DNA of 64,000 nt from Nelumbo lutea. Lineage: Eukaryota; Streptophyta; Magnoliopsida; Proteales; Nelumbonaceae. The stretch's first letter is position 1; each line of letters opens with the position of its first letter. Positions 35,631 to 46,490 of this stretch are shown one piece after another. The notes beneath the pieces are model-generated. The model saw nothing but the letters and a program-made list of their open reading frames with translations, had not been told where the DNA came from and searched no databases. Location of the stretch: positions 104,741,583 to 104,805,582 of the forward strand of contig JAKGHH010000003.1 in assembly GCA_022828595.1 (NCBI GenBank), in the 5' to 3' direction. Made by a program: the position numbers and the translations under genes.

Positions 35631-36599
35631 TACATATACTTGGCCTACGAGGCCTTAAAAAACTTTTTGTAAAGGCAACACGAAAAATTAATGATGAATG
35701 AAGCCATTTTTTGCATGCATTGTGCCTTCTATATGTTGTATATTTCTCCTTCTTTCTCTTCTTTCTTATTTTCTTCTTCTTCTTCTTTGAGAGGTCTTTG
35801 CCCCTACAAACAACGAGACCACAACACACAAAATATGCACGATTCGCTCATAGTACACGTAGTTTGTTTGCACGCTCGCTTTAAGTAATTAGGGCATTGG
35901 GAGACGAGGCGAGGCCACATGTTCGAAGTGAGGCTCACCTGGCTCCAGAATTCCTTAAGTGTTAACTTAGGCAAGGGCGAGGCAACCTAGGACCGTAGCC
36001 GAGGTCGTTGATCGAAGTATATCGTTGAGGTACTTGGAAAGACGAGGAGCCGAGGTGGAGCAGCACTATCAGGGTGCGGTTCACTTGTTTTGTTTCTCAC
36101 CAAGTGTTTCCTTAGGGAAGGCCGAGGCATCCTACCGGTGAAGCCAGGGGCTCAAGCCGAAGCGGACCACCGAGGTGGTCGGGGTCGCTACTTTCATTGC
36201 GCTAATTATAGGTATCCGAGGGGGTCACCATACTCAGAGGTGACAAGGCGTGTAGGGGCCTCTTTCGCCCTGGCGTGCCGAGGGGGCCACCATCCGTCGA
36301 GGTGGTGATGAGGCATAAAAAGCCTCGCTTGCCCTAGCGTGTATGCTTTTGGCGAGGTGCTCGTCCTAGGGTCATCATAGCTTTCCGCATTGGTCCATGC
36401 CGAGGACTCATCTCTTGAAGGGTTTTGCGCGTCGACAGGTCGCCAAGCTGTGGGTTTTTTTTGGGACTTCGGACACACATTTATTCAACATCTGAGGTGA
36501 AGATGAACTTGTTGCTTCATTCATTCATCACTTAGCCATAGGCAACTACATTCATTGAAAGTACATTTGGAGGTTCTCTGAGTTCCATTTTCGAGGGAT
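35530..36599. other. Spacer of the Tat-like remnant with GT tract and short tandem repeat
   Basis: A (tg)n tract lies at about 35600-35626. Two units of 61-64 bp, each starting ccgagggggycaccat and ending gccctrgcgtg, lie at 36218-36278 and 36279-36342. No gene. Confidence 0.55.
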
Positions 36600-38216
36600 G
36601 GGTCTTCCATCCAAGTGTTTCAAGGAAATGTTCTGGGGCCGTGGACTCGCTTGACTCTGTAGGGGCCTTCCCAGTTGGGGCCCAACTTTCCTAATTTGGG
36701 TTAAGGGACCATGACCTTTCTGAGGATGAGGTACCCTAACTACGCTTGCTCCCGCGCTTCTTCCAACAGATCCAGGTCGGCTTTGAGGGCTTCGTTGTTC
36801 TTTACTTCATTGTAGGCTTCGACTCAGAGCGTCGACTAGTCGATCTCTATTGGGATTACAACTTCGGTACCGTAAGTCAGGCCAAAGGGAGTTTCTCCCA
36901 TGGCTATCCGAGGTGTGGTTCGGTATGCCTAGAGTACGTTGTTCAGTTCGTTGAACCATGGTTCTATTGGTGACCTCAGCTAGGTCATTTGTCTGGGGGT
37001 AGCCCACCGAGGTGTACTGTTGTTTGATGCCGATGGAGGCACACCATTCTCGAAATTTAGCGTCATCGAACTGCTTCCCGTTGTCGGTTACTAAAATGTG
37101 AGGGAGGCCGAAGCGACAAATGGCATTTTTCCAGAAGAAGCTCTGGATTGCCTAAGCTGTGATAGTGGCTAGGAGCTCGGCTTTGACCCACTTCGTGAAG
37201 TAGTCCACAACGACGACAAGGTACTTCCTGCCCCCTGTTTTTTGTGGGAAAGGGCCGAGGAGGTCCATTCCCCATTTAGCGAAGGGCCAGGGGCTGTTGA
37301 GAGCTGAGAGGGTTGTCGCAGGCTGATGGTATACATTGGCGTGCCTCTGGCATTGATCACATCTCAGCACAAGTTCAATTGCGCCTTTGTGATGTGTTAG
37401 CTAGAAATATCCCTGCCTCAACATCTTTTGGGCGAGGGCCTTTTCGCTGAGGTGGTTTCCGCAAATGTCTTCGTGAATTTCTCTGAGCACGTACTCCCCC
37501 TCCTCGGGGCAGAGGCATCGGAGGTAAGGCAGGGCGAAGGATCTTCTATATAATTTTCCTTCGAGCAAGGTATAGTGGGCTGCCTAACGTCGGAGTCGTC
37601 TAGCCTCGTTCCTGTCGTTGGGCAGCTTTTCCGTAAGGAGGAAGTTAATGATGGGGTCCATCCATGATGGCTCGGCTTCTATTGGTAGTACTTGAGCTTC
37701 TTCAATGGTTGGCCGAGGCAGCTTCTCCACGTGAACAGTATGATCGAGGACCATACCCGAGGTGCTTGTTAGCTTGGATAGAGCATCGACCCTCGCATTT
37801 TTGGCTCGCAGGACTTGTTGCAGGGTAAAGCGCTGGAAATGGCATAACTAGCTCTTGGACTTTGCCGAGGTACTTGGACATATTGTACTCTCTAGCTTCG
37901 TACTCGTCGTTTACCTGATTGACCACCAATTGAGTCGTTGAAGGCTTCAATATGTGAGGAGCCGAGGTCTTTTGCCAATTGCAATCTAGCGTGGAAGGCT
38001 TCATACTCGACTTCGCTATTGGATGCTGGGAAGTCGAATCTTAATGCGTATTTAATGGTTGAATTGTCTAAGGTGAGAAGGATAAGACCAATGCCGCTTC
38101 CTTTGACATTGGACGACCCATCTACAAAAAGCTTCCAAACAAGAGGAACATCTCCAATAGGGCACCTTCTCCCGATTCAATTGAAGATGCACTCCATCAT
38201 AAAATCTACGAGTGCT
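36600..38216 (-). pseudogene. Gypsy RNase H and integrase remnant
   Basis: Minus-strand reading across several frames gives RNase H wording (LFVDGSSNVKGSGIG near 38115, SEVEYEAFHARLQLAKDLG near 38000, VNDEYEAREYNMSKYLG near 37890), then integrase: zinc-binding end CDQCQRHANVYH near 37360, core WGMDLLGPFPQKTGGRKYL with the first Asp near 37290, a TDNGKQFDD stretch near 37080 and a GYPQTNDLAEVTNR stretch near 36995 keeping the last acidic residue. Frameshifts and stops make it non-functional. Confidence 0.85.
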
Positions 38217-39130
38217 TGTACACCAAGTGCTAGCCCGTCCATAAGGATGTATACGCGAAATACGAGCCACTGGCTGTGAGGGACGCCGTATCGGCATGGC
38301 GGTCACTCAACCGGCTTCCCTCCTCCCCCCGATGTCTCAGATTATGGTCCCTACGGCAGCTTACTGGTCAGAGAAGTACAATCAGGCCGTATGTTATACT
38401 GCAGACAGAGGGTACACCGTGTCCGCTTATTTGCCGTTGGTTCCTTCTAGAGAATCGTGAAAGTCTTCAGCGAAGATGCGAATCAGCCTGGCCCCACTTG
38501 CTCTGTCGATGGACAGTGATGGGTGGCCCTTTGATTTGTGAGTGCACATGTGATGTTTGTGTAAAAGGAAAAAAAAAGGTTAGAAAAATAACTGATGTAG
38601 GGTTTGGTTAATTGGTTGTGGTTTGGACTTTGGTGTAACGCCGAGTAACGTCTGTGTACCCTTTTTCAGTGCTAGTAGCCATCTCTTTTGTTTCGTGTAG
38701 TTAGAGAGGTCTAGAACCTTTGGTTCATGTACTTACTCATCCAATAAGATTAAAAAAAAAAAGTCTTTCTCGGTTTTCAATCAGAGACAATGGATGGAAA
38801 GCCCTGAGCCCTGACAGACAATATTACCTTAGAAAATTATCACCTATGGCCTAAAGAGGATGTTTTCTATTCTGTATTTTGATGTCTTCATGTAAGTGCT
38901 TCGTCTTTTTGGCTAAGCAATAAATATGTCAAAGGAGAAGCATATTGAGGTGATCTATCGTGTAAATTGTTTTTTATTTATCTTATTTGCATTATTTTAA
39001 AAGGTTTAAGCGTTGAGGCGTGAGACATACGCCTTGAGGTGAAGTGCATAGAATTTGCCTTAAGCCATAAACCTCACAATTTTGTCACAACTTTGATCTG
39101 AGGCTTAATGCTTTGTCAGAACGAGGTGTA
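38217..39130 (+). pseudogene. Broken duplicate of the REF/SRPP 3' half and downstream DNA
   Basis: From 38217 the sequence follows the REF/SRPP third exon from position 28472 on (gtacaccaagtgc...), through the stop, the 3' region and on into DNA matching 30086-30400. Small indels shift the frame (around 38270-38330 and 38445). Exons 1 and 2 and the first third of exon 3 are absent. Because non-transcribed downstream DNA is included, this is a genomic duplication and not a retrocopy. It contains about 50 bases (38543-38592) missing from the intact gene and lacks the 29025-30085 segment. Confidence 0.9.
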
Positions 39131-39812
39131 AGTTTCAAGGCGTGACGCATAGCCTAAGGGGTAAAAAAAGGCATAAGTCACATGTATTAATGATTAATTT
39201 GTGAATTAATGCAAAAAAATGGGTTTTTATAATTTAAAAATATAGAAAAAATACTTCAATAATTATGGGTCAAATAAAAAAAAAGTATACATGAAAAATA
39301 AATCAGACAAATCAAATTCTATTAGTTTTTCTTAGTGTTTTAAGAAAGTTCAATGCAAAAGGCATGGTTTTCAAAACCGAACGGGACTGGATGGTCGGAC
39401 CAGAAAAACCGGGAAGTGGTCACCTGACCGGTTCCGTTTCCCCCAAAACCGCTTTTTTCCCCATAACCGTTGATTTTGGTTAGTAAACCATTGAACCGGC
39501 TGATTAACCGTTCAAACCGTTTTGACCGTTTTCTAATTTTTTTAATTTTTTTATCAGAATGGGCCGGCCATTCAGGTCGAGTGATCGGATCGTTCAAACC
39601 GGTAACTGGACCCTTGATCGGTTCGGTCACCGATTCATTTTTGAAAACTATGCAAAAAGGACTAATCAAGTTCATAGTTTCTTTTGGATAAATCAAGTAG
39701 GATTTTTCTTATTATTCTAAATATAATGTCCCAAGTTTATTATTTTTCTCACTTCTTCTCCTAATGGATCTTTTCCCTTTTCAATAATAATAATAATAAT
39801 AAAAATAAATTG

Positions 39813-39848
<36 letters not shown>

Positions 39849-41470
39849 GTTATTATTATTGTTGTTGTTGTTGTTGTTGTTGTTGTTATTTGCACAGATC
39901 AAATCAACTAAATTGTTTTCTCTTCTAAATTGGCTTTTTACATGAAATGTAAAATGTTTATAATTATTAGTTGATTAGTTATTATTTTACTTAATGCTTA
40001 AATTCCAAAACTTGTTGCTTATAAACATTTAGTTTATGGATGGATACATGTAAATTCTATCATTCTAATTTGGTATGTTATATGTTATTTTCATTGATTT
40101 ACTAACTTTAATTAATTTTTCCTTAAAGTTTGAGGCTTATGTCTCACCTTGTTAGTTCATTACGCCTCAACAATGCCTTTAGCCTTTTAAAACCTTGTTT
40201 TTTTTGTGAGCTCGGAAAACAAATCAAAACCATATAGGATTAAAACAAATTTATTCTTAAAATGAAAAATACAGAAAAATGCTATTGATTGTAAATGTAT
40301 TTTTTGTTTCCAAAATGAAAGAAAAAAATGTGTTAGCAAGGGTATTTTACATCAAAACTGTTTTTGTTTTGAAATTGTAACATCAGCAAAAAAAGGAAAA
40401 ATGTTAATGGATTGTGTTATTGTTTTAAAAAACAAAAATAGGTTGGTTTTGTTTTAAAAACAAATAATGTTTCCTAAAATAAAAAACACTTTTTTGGTCT
40501 CAGTTTTGGAAACAAGAAGGACATATATGACCAAAATTATGCTTTCTATGTTTTTATTTTAAGAATCAATTTGTTTTCAAACCTGATGGTTTTAATTTAT
40601 CATTGAAGTTTACAACAACGTAAACAATTGAAATTGGAAAAGAACCTTCTTTTATTTGTGGCTTAAAGAACAAATTTTTACCTTAGTTAAAAATGATTTA
40701 AGTTTTCATACTTTAAACGATGAATAATGGCATTAAAGAGAATGGAATGGTAAAAGTGTAAAACAGGGTTTATGCTGCCAACCCTATTTAATTGGAAATT
40801 GGATTAAATCTGAATTGATGATGATGATGAGATAGTATGATATTTATACTTCAAAAGTTAATGCAAACAAAATTCCTTGCACTATTTCTAAATGGCATAG
40901 GGAATTAAAATCATGAGTCTCACACTCTCCCTACGTTATCTACAAGGTATGATACCTTGAAAAATTGACAAATAAAATCAATCGATATTATAAAAGTGGT
41001 AACCAACCCACCGGTATTGGGGGAGATGTCTGATTGGTCAACTCAAAGTTCGTCTAGTGTCCTACCCTTTTTAGCATTTAGAAATTACTAAAATCATCTA
41101 TCTTTACTAATTCCCCCCGTAATTAGGGCTGTGAATGAGTCGGGTCCCACCCGATGGATCTAAACCGGTTGAGCTGGTTCTGATTCCAGGAATTGAAATT
41201 AATGGGTTGATTCGTGTCTCAATTATTATTGGTTTGGAACTGGTTCCACCCAGTTCAGTATCGATTCACACCCAACCTGAGCTATATTAATTGGGTCTAT
41301 CGGGTCAGACCTTATTGTTATGACCGGTTCAATTACTGGTAATAAGCCTAAGCAATTTTAAATAAAACGCCGAATAAACATATATTTGACATGTTTGACA
41401 ATCAAAATGCAAATGAAATGATTCATTATGGGTTTTTAGCATTTAGAATGGCATTAGTCCTACTAGTTGT
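39131..41470. other. Gene-free AT-rich region with a foldback element and microsatellites
   Basis: A foldback element at about 39362-39650 has ends gcatggttttcaaaaccg and, inverted, gcatagttttcaaaaatg; near-identical caaaagg and caaaaagg flank it. At 39786-39892 an (aat)n tract is followed by (att)n and (gtt)n tracts, which could pair. The repeat at 41120-41340 has diverged inverted words. No genes. Confidence 0.6.
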
Positions 41471-41735
41471 TAGGGCTAGACACGAATCTAGCTTTTCACA
41501 AGTTGTTTGAGTTTGGTTTGTGAACAGTTGATTACTTGATTTGGCTCTGTGTATTAATATTTTTATTTTTTGGGAAGCTTGGTGCACAATCAAACTCGAA
41601 AATACGACTTTTTGAGTTAAAATGATTTCGAGCTCAAGTCTTTGATTCAAATCAAGTTCAAGTCTTATGATTTTTCGGTGAATCAATCTCAAAATAGCCA
41701 AATATCTGGTTTGGCTCCACTCGAATCCACCCCTA
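41471..41735. mobile_element. 265-bp hAT-like MITE
   Basis: The ends are TAGGGCTAGACACGA and, inverted, TAGGGGTGGATTCGAG. The flanks ctagttgt (41463-41470) and ctagttac (41736-41743) share 6 of 8 bases, consistent with an 8-bp hAT duplication. The interior has caagt/acttg words in both orientations and no reading frame. Confidence 0.7.
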
Positions 41736-42198
41736 CTAGTTACTAATGTAATATTTAAAAGAGATCAACTTAGAAATGAATCAATTTAGGGGGTGAAGAT
41801 TAGGCTTGTTCACGAGTGGCCCACCAGGCCCAATTCCACACTGTTTTGGGTACTTTGCTCATAAAAACATGCATAGTCTAGTCCAACAATACTTAAGGGT
41901 CTATTTGATTTATAATCAGAATCAGAATGGAAATCGAAATCCTTAAGAAATGGAAATGAAATTCCTAATCCACATTCCTTTTTAGTACCAAAGGAGTTTA
42001 ATTATGACAACAAAGAGGCGTGACATCCAAAAGAATAAAACGTAACCAATCAATTGTAATTTGGAATCAAAATAGGTATTCATCAAAATTCATGGGAGGT
42101 TTTGATTGGAATTTTTGGTATCATAGAATCACGAATAGTAGTAATCAATAAAGTGGTATTCATCAAAATCCAACCTCTCACTCTGGCCATATATTTTT

Positions 42199-43990
42199 AG
42201 GGTAAATATATTAAATTATCCTTATTGTTCATGTAATTAACAATATACCTTTACTCTTTAGATATTATCTTGTGATTTTTCTGATAATTGATTAAAACCT
42301 TTCATTTTTCGTGATACTCCGTTCATGTGAAGTGAAAATTATTTTAAAATTCCTAAAATATCCTAATTGTTCACCGCCGTTATTAGAAGTTGCAGCAGTG
42401 GCGATGATTTTCGTATCATCGTTATAGGCGCCGACGGCTTCTGCAACTTCCGAATGAATCCCTCAATCATTGATTTTGGTACCATCGGGGTTGGGCTCGC
42501 CGGCTGCATCCTCAGTATCTGGTCCATCATCTTAAAGAACAAATCCCTCTCCGACACGGGAAGACGACAGTGTTGCTTGCAAAATGGATCGCGGCTCCAG
42601 CAGTGTTTCATAGATGAATTGAATAAGGTCTCGGCGGTGAGTGGTGGGGTTTGTCTCGTTCAGCTTTGATTGGGCAGAGTGTGCAGGTCTGTGGGCACTT
42701 AAGTGTGGTATGACAAGAGATTGAGGATGCTCTCTCAGATCTCCACTGCCTTCGATTTCTCCAGTGGCTCTACCCGGTGGCTCTCATCGGGGTTTGGAAG
42801 AAGAAGGAGAGAGAGTGATCTTCTTCTTATTCTTCTCCTTTTTTTTTCTTCTGCTTCTTCCTCTGCCCATCCTTTTCCATCACTGTGAACAATGACCGCT
42901 GCTCTCTCCACTTTTTTTTCTTCTTACTCCCTGCATTTTCCCTTCTTCTTCTTCTTCTTCTTCTTCTTCACTCTGGAGGGGACCGCCACCTCCACCTAGA
43001 CCGGGTATGCCATCTCCTCCGCCGCCCTGGGATGCCTCCTCCACTAGGTGGTGTTTCTCTTTCCGGCCCACCTCACCTAAGTATGGCAAACTAGCAATAG
43101 CGCTGAGTTCAGATACCTCAGTAGCAAGGCTCAGTGTGTAGTCGAACTCTGACCCAGACCCAGTTCGGAACGCGGCAAGCGCAGGTTACGACGATCAGTT
43201 GTTGAGTTCAATCGGCTGCAGGTCCACTACAACCCCATCTCAATCTCATCATATTTTATCCATTAAATCGAGCAAAAGCGTCGCCTTCTTCCTCTTATAA
43301 GTCGACACTTCAAACTCTTAATTGGTTCTGTGAGTTTGGTTTAAGCTCTTCCTTTTCTCTTTTCCATCATTCTTTGTTTATTTCTCTCTCGCCAAGCTAA
43401 AAGCAAATCAATAAATAACATACACAATGAAGATCCAGTGCGATGTTTGTAATCAAGATGAAGCCTCCCTGTTCTGCTCCGCCGACGAGGCTGCTCTCTG
43501 CGATGGCTGTGACAGCCTCGTCCACCACACCGCTGGTGCCCTAAACCTGCGATGGCGAATTTGACATCAGTTGGGTTCCGACACCAAGTATGGCAAACTC
43601 TCAGTAGCAATAGCACTGAGTTCTGACACCAGTAACAGGACGGACCACGGATGCACCACCGACGGCCCTCGGAGAGGGATGGTGAAGAAGAAGGGACGTC
43701 CCCTGTGCTGAGCAAAACAACAGTCTCTAGGCAAAACAGTAATGTCTGCCGTTATTTTCGGCTACGATGACGCCTATGGATGAAAATGGAGAAAGAAGCA
43801 GCCGAAGAAAGAGAAAGAGAAGAAGAAGGTATGAAATTTGAAGAATAGTGGAGGGCAAATTTGATATTTGGTTTCCTTCCACTAAAATGTCAATTGTTAG
43901 AAAACTTAAGAATATAAGACAATATCTAAACAGCAAGGGTACAACTTGTCAATTTTGATGAACAATAAGGATAATTTAAGAGATTTACCC
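42199..43990. mobile_element. Pack-MULE-like element carrying gene fragments
   Basis: The left end aGGGTAAATATATTAAATTATCC and the inverted right end GGGTAAATCTCTTAAATTATCC are TIRs of the MULE type; similarity continues for about 115 bp with the shared words ccttattgttcat and tttagatatt. Between them lie about 1.5 kb of GC-richer, gene-like DNA unlike the AT-rich surroundings, including a B-box zinc-finger gene fragment (43427-43564), a proline-rich stretch (about 42970-43090) and a (ctt)n tract. No transposase. A 9-bp target duplication is not clear. Two copies of agtatggcaaact...agcaatagc.ctgagttc (near 43080 and 43588) suggest internal rearrangement. Confidence 0.75.
43427..43564 (+). pseudogene. 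Captured B-box zinc-finger (BBX) gene fragment
   Basis: The first 34 codons read as the start of a plant BBX transcription regulator: MKIQCDVC, then CSADEAALCDGCDSLVHH, keeping the Cys and Asp ligands and the first His ligand of the first B-box. After VHH the wording diverges and stops at codon 46, so the last ligand, the second B-box and the rest are missing. The 150 bp upstream look like a plant 5' leader, so the captured piece probably spans leader and first exon. BBX proteins act in light signalling; this fragment cannot. Confidence 0.82.
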
Positions 43991-44039
43991 TTTTATTATT
44001 GGCGTGGGAGTATTATCATTAGTTCCACAATCAATGTTT

Positions 44040-44320
44040 AAAAAACCGAGTCAGAATCGAAACCACTTTGGCCACTAGTTTATGGGTCAGTGGTTCAACC
44101 ATTAGGTTTGAATGGACGATCATTTCAATAAAAACAATGATTAAAAAAAAGGTCAAAAAACTATTATTCAGGTTGAACGGGCTGATGGTTCGATGTTTTG
44201 TTGACCAAGTCAACATATTTTTGACAAAGGACCAGGTCAGGGGTGAAACGGCACTGGTTTGATTGGATGGTTTCTAGGCCAAACGGTCTGACCATCTGAG
44301 TCAACTATAGTTCTAAAAGC
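44040..44320. repeat. Dispersed repeat shared with 29660-29850
   Basis: Words such as ggttcgatgttttgttgacc, caggtcaggggtgaaacggcac and ccaaacggtctgaccatctg recur in diverged form at 29660-29850, and the start resembles the element at 39362. Probably an old MITE family. Confidence 0.5.
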
Positions 44321-44424
44321 ACGTGCTGAACAACTATAGTGTTCAACTAATCCATACTTGCTCGGTGTGTTCCTTGAGTGCGTCGTGTGCCTACCTAATC
44401 AGAACTAATTGATTGAGGGGTTCA

Positions 44425-44828
44425 GATCACCTACCAACGAAATACATTTCAACACCTTACCAACACAATGCTACACCACACATATGATACATGGTAGGTC
44501 CCACTTTTATGGTGGATCCCAATCTCATGTTGAGATGTGCGGTATCCGATCTTGTTGGTAAGGTGTTGGAACTTATTTTGTTAGCAAGTGATCCCAATTC
44601 ATTGATTGAGGGATGGCACAACACATAAGCAGGAGTCCAAATCACCTGCCAACAAAATGCATTCCAACACCCTACCAATAACCTCCGGCAATGCACGTCT
44701 TATACATGGAGGGTCCCATTTGTATGGTGGGCCCCAGTTTTTTAGCGAGATGTACACCGCCAAATCAAGTTGGTAGGGTGTTGGAACTTGTTTTGTTGAC
44801 AAGTGATCCCAACTCAATAAGGAGTCCA
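44425..44828. mobile_element. Two adjacent foldback MITEs of about 180 bp
   Basis: Each copy (about 44425-44594 and 44640-44819) has inverted ends: gatcacctaccaacgaaata and, opposite, gttagcaagtgatcc, with ccaacaccytaccaa in both arms. Copy 2 is flanked by an exact 9-bp repeat, aggagtcca, at 44631-44639 and 44820-44828. Copy 1 is flanked by attgattgaggg (near 44408 and 44602). No coding. Confidence 0.65.
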
Positions 44829-46006
44829 GAAATAGGGAATAAGGAAGGATTAAAATTTGGGTAAATTATAAAGACCCCCCATACTATGGGGTTTGTGACA
44901 AAGACCCCCCTATACTTTGTTTTGCAACAAGGACCGCCCTGTACTATGACCATGAGACAAATACCGCACGCTGCCGTGCGATGCGTGCTGCTGCCTATGA
45001 CTGCACTGCAGTGCGCTACCAGGGGCGATTGGTTAGGCTCGCCTACGAGTGTGTCTACTGCTTTTGTATCTGTAACACATTGCTACAAGCTTTTGCAAGT
45101 AAAATTGAAATAGGAGAGAAATGAAAGGGCTTACCACCCTGCGGCTTGCGGGAGACTCAAGACGATCACTTCAACAATTGTAGGGGACAACTAACCACCC
45201 TGGAGAATTAACCGAGAATCAGTGTTTGACATGTTTAAAATTTTTAATAAGCACCAATTATTTCCCCTTTGATATTGCAAATCGAAATATCTCAAGTGGT
45301 TATTTTACTGATTTTCTAGCATTTTTGGAGTGTAGAGAATGGCTAACATTTTCAACTCCAAGAGCATTGTTTAAACCCATTTGTGAATTGCAAGCTTTTG
45401 CCAAAATCAGAGGAAAGAAAAAAAAAAAAAAGATTATATAAAGATCAAGTTTTACATAGTTTTAAAACTCAAAACTTGGGATTGACGCTGTAGAGTGGAG
45501 CGGACTTGGCAAGTTTCCTAGAGTTTTGCTGAATCAACTTAAAAACAAATCAAGTCCAAAAAAAAATGGATTGCAGCCAGTTCGTTAATGTGGTTCAGAA
45601 TGAGTTCCCATCTTGAGGGCTTTGTTGGGTTAAGATGAGAACCCTTATCTTACAATCTTAAAATCGCTTTATTTTCATTGGTATCATCAACTCATTCCTT
45701 TATAGCTTGTTTGGATGCTACATGACATGGAAAGGGGAATGAACTTTTCTTTGGCATCATCAACTCATCAATTCTTTAAGTCTTCAAAAAAAATCTCTAG
45801 TCTTGACCCTAGTAAATATTTCCAGCTTGTATCACCTCTGTAATTAATTGCTTTTAGACAATGGATTGAAGAAGACTTTAAAGGAATAAGAATAACCTAG
45901 AAGATAAGCTCTAAAGTTCAGGCTAGAATTATTCATTTTGGTAGAATCTCATGTTGCACCCAAATACTTGATCTATTTGTAGTCTCTAATTCCCTCTAAA
46001 TAACCT
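44829..46006. other. Gene-free stretch with one MULE-like end
   Basis: At 44862 gggtaaattataaagaccccc looks like one terminus of a GGGTAAAT-type MULE; no partner end is seen. The remainder to 46006 is unremarkable. Confidence 0.45.
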
Positions 46007-46154
46007 TCTTTTTTTCATGGGGCTACACAACAGGGGTAGCCAGTCACCCTATTCATAACTCCCCCATCCTGGTGAACGTCCGGATTTGATCCCAGGTCTC
46101 TACTAATACCAGACAGAGAGACCTTACCAATTGGGCCAGTTGGCACCATCCATG
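46007..46154 (-). mobile_element. tRNA-derived SINE
   Basis: On the minus strand the sequence begins with tRNA-like pol III promoter boxes: A box TGGCCCAATTGG (46138-46127) and B box GGGATCAAATCC (46093-46082). It ends in GCCCCATG and an A-rich tail (plus-strand tttttttc, 46009-46016). The flanks ccctctaaataacct (45992-46006) and ccctccaaataactt (46155-46169) match at 13 of 15 bases, a target duplication of the length LINE machinery makes. About 148 bp. Confidence 0.85.
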
Positions 46155-46197
46155 CCCTCCAAATAACTTAGATGTTAGTTAGCCCTCCATATGCCTT

Positions 46198-46483
46198 TGA
46201 GAGAATTTGAGAGAAAAAAATGAATTGATTGTATTGCTTTGGAAGGAGCATATACACAGCTTTATATAGAATTACAGAGCTATCTTAGAAGGCGATAAAA
46301 TAGAAAACTAACTTTTCCTAGAAAACTAATTTCTATATCAGTAGGATTCTCCAATTAATATCCCATGATTCTAGGATATCTCATAATTCTAAGATATCCC
46401 ATGATTCTAGGAAACTAACTTATGTATGTTTCCTAAACTGATGGACCTAAAATTATGGAGAATCAATCTTTTACTTTCCAACA
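46198..46483 (-). repeat. 3' LTR of the Copia element
   Basis: 286 bp, TG...CA on the minus strand. It is almost identical to 55695-55949 except that the latter lacks about 12 bases next to its outer end. Compared with its partner it has an extra ctaagatatcccatgatt segment near 46390. Confidence 0.92.
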
Positions 46484-46490
46484 CTCCCCC

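Larger units (their letters stand above)
31851..38216 (-). mobile_element. Tat-like gypsy remnant with antisense extra ORF
   Basis: Read on the minus strand: RNase H (from 38200), integrase (to about 36600), a spacer, a gene-like region in the opposite orientation (33600-35525), a polypurine tract (32525-32508) and the 3' LTR (32507-31851). The 5' LTR, gag, protease and RT are gone; the break at 38216/38217 joins the start of RNase H to a REF/SRPP fragment. Pol followed by an antisense additional ORF before the 3' LTR is an arrangement known from part of the Tat lineage. Confidence 0.85.

Noticed and set aside
38217..38611. Second functional REF/SRPP gene
   Set aside because: Exons 1 and 2 are missing and small indels shift the frame.
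38217..39130. Processed retrocopy of REF/SRPP
   Set aside because: The copy includes non-transcribed downstream DNA, lacks upstream exons and has no poly(A) end.
39717..39902. Poly-Asn open frame
   Set aside because: It is the translation of the att/gtt microsatellite.
42363..42669. Overlapping open frames on both strands inside the MULE
   Set aside because: Both strands are open and neither gives a family I recognise; I could not choose a strand, so it is mentioned only as captured gene-like DNA.
46007..46154. tRNA gene
   Set aside because: A and B boxes are present, but the sequence does not fold as a full cloverleaf and it has a SINE tail and target duplication.
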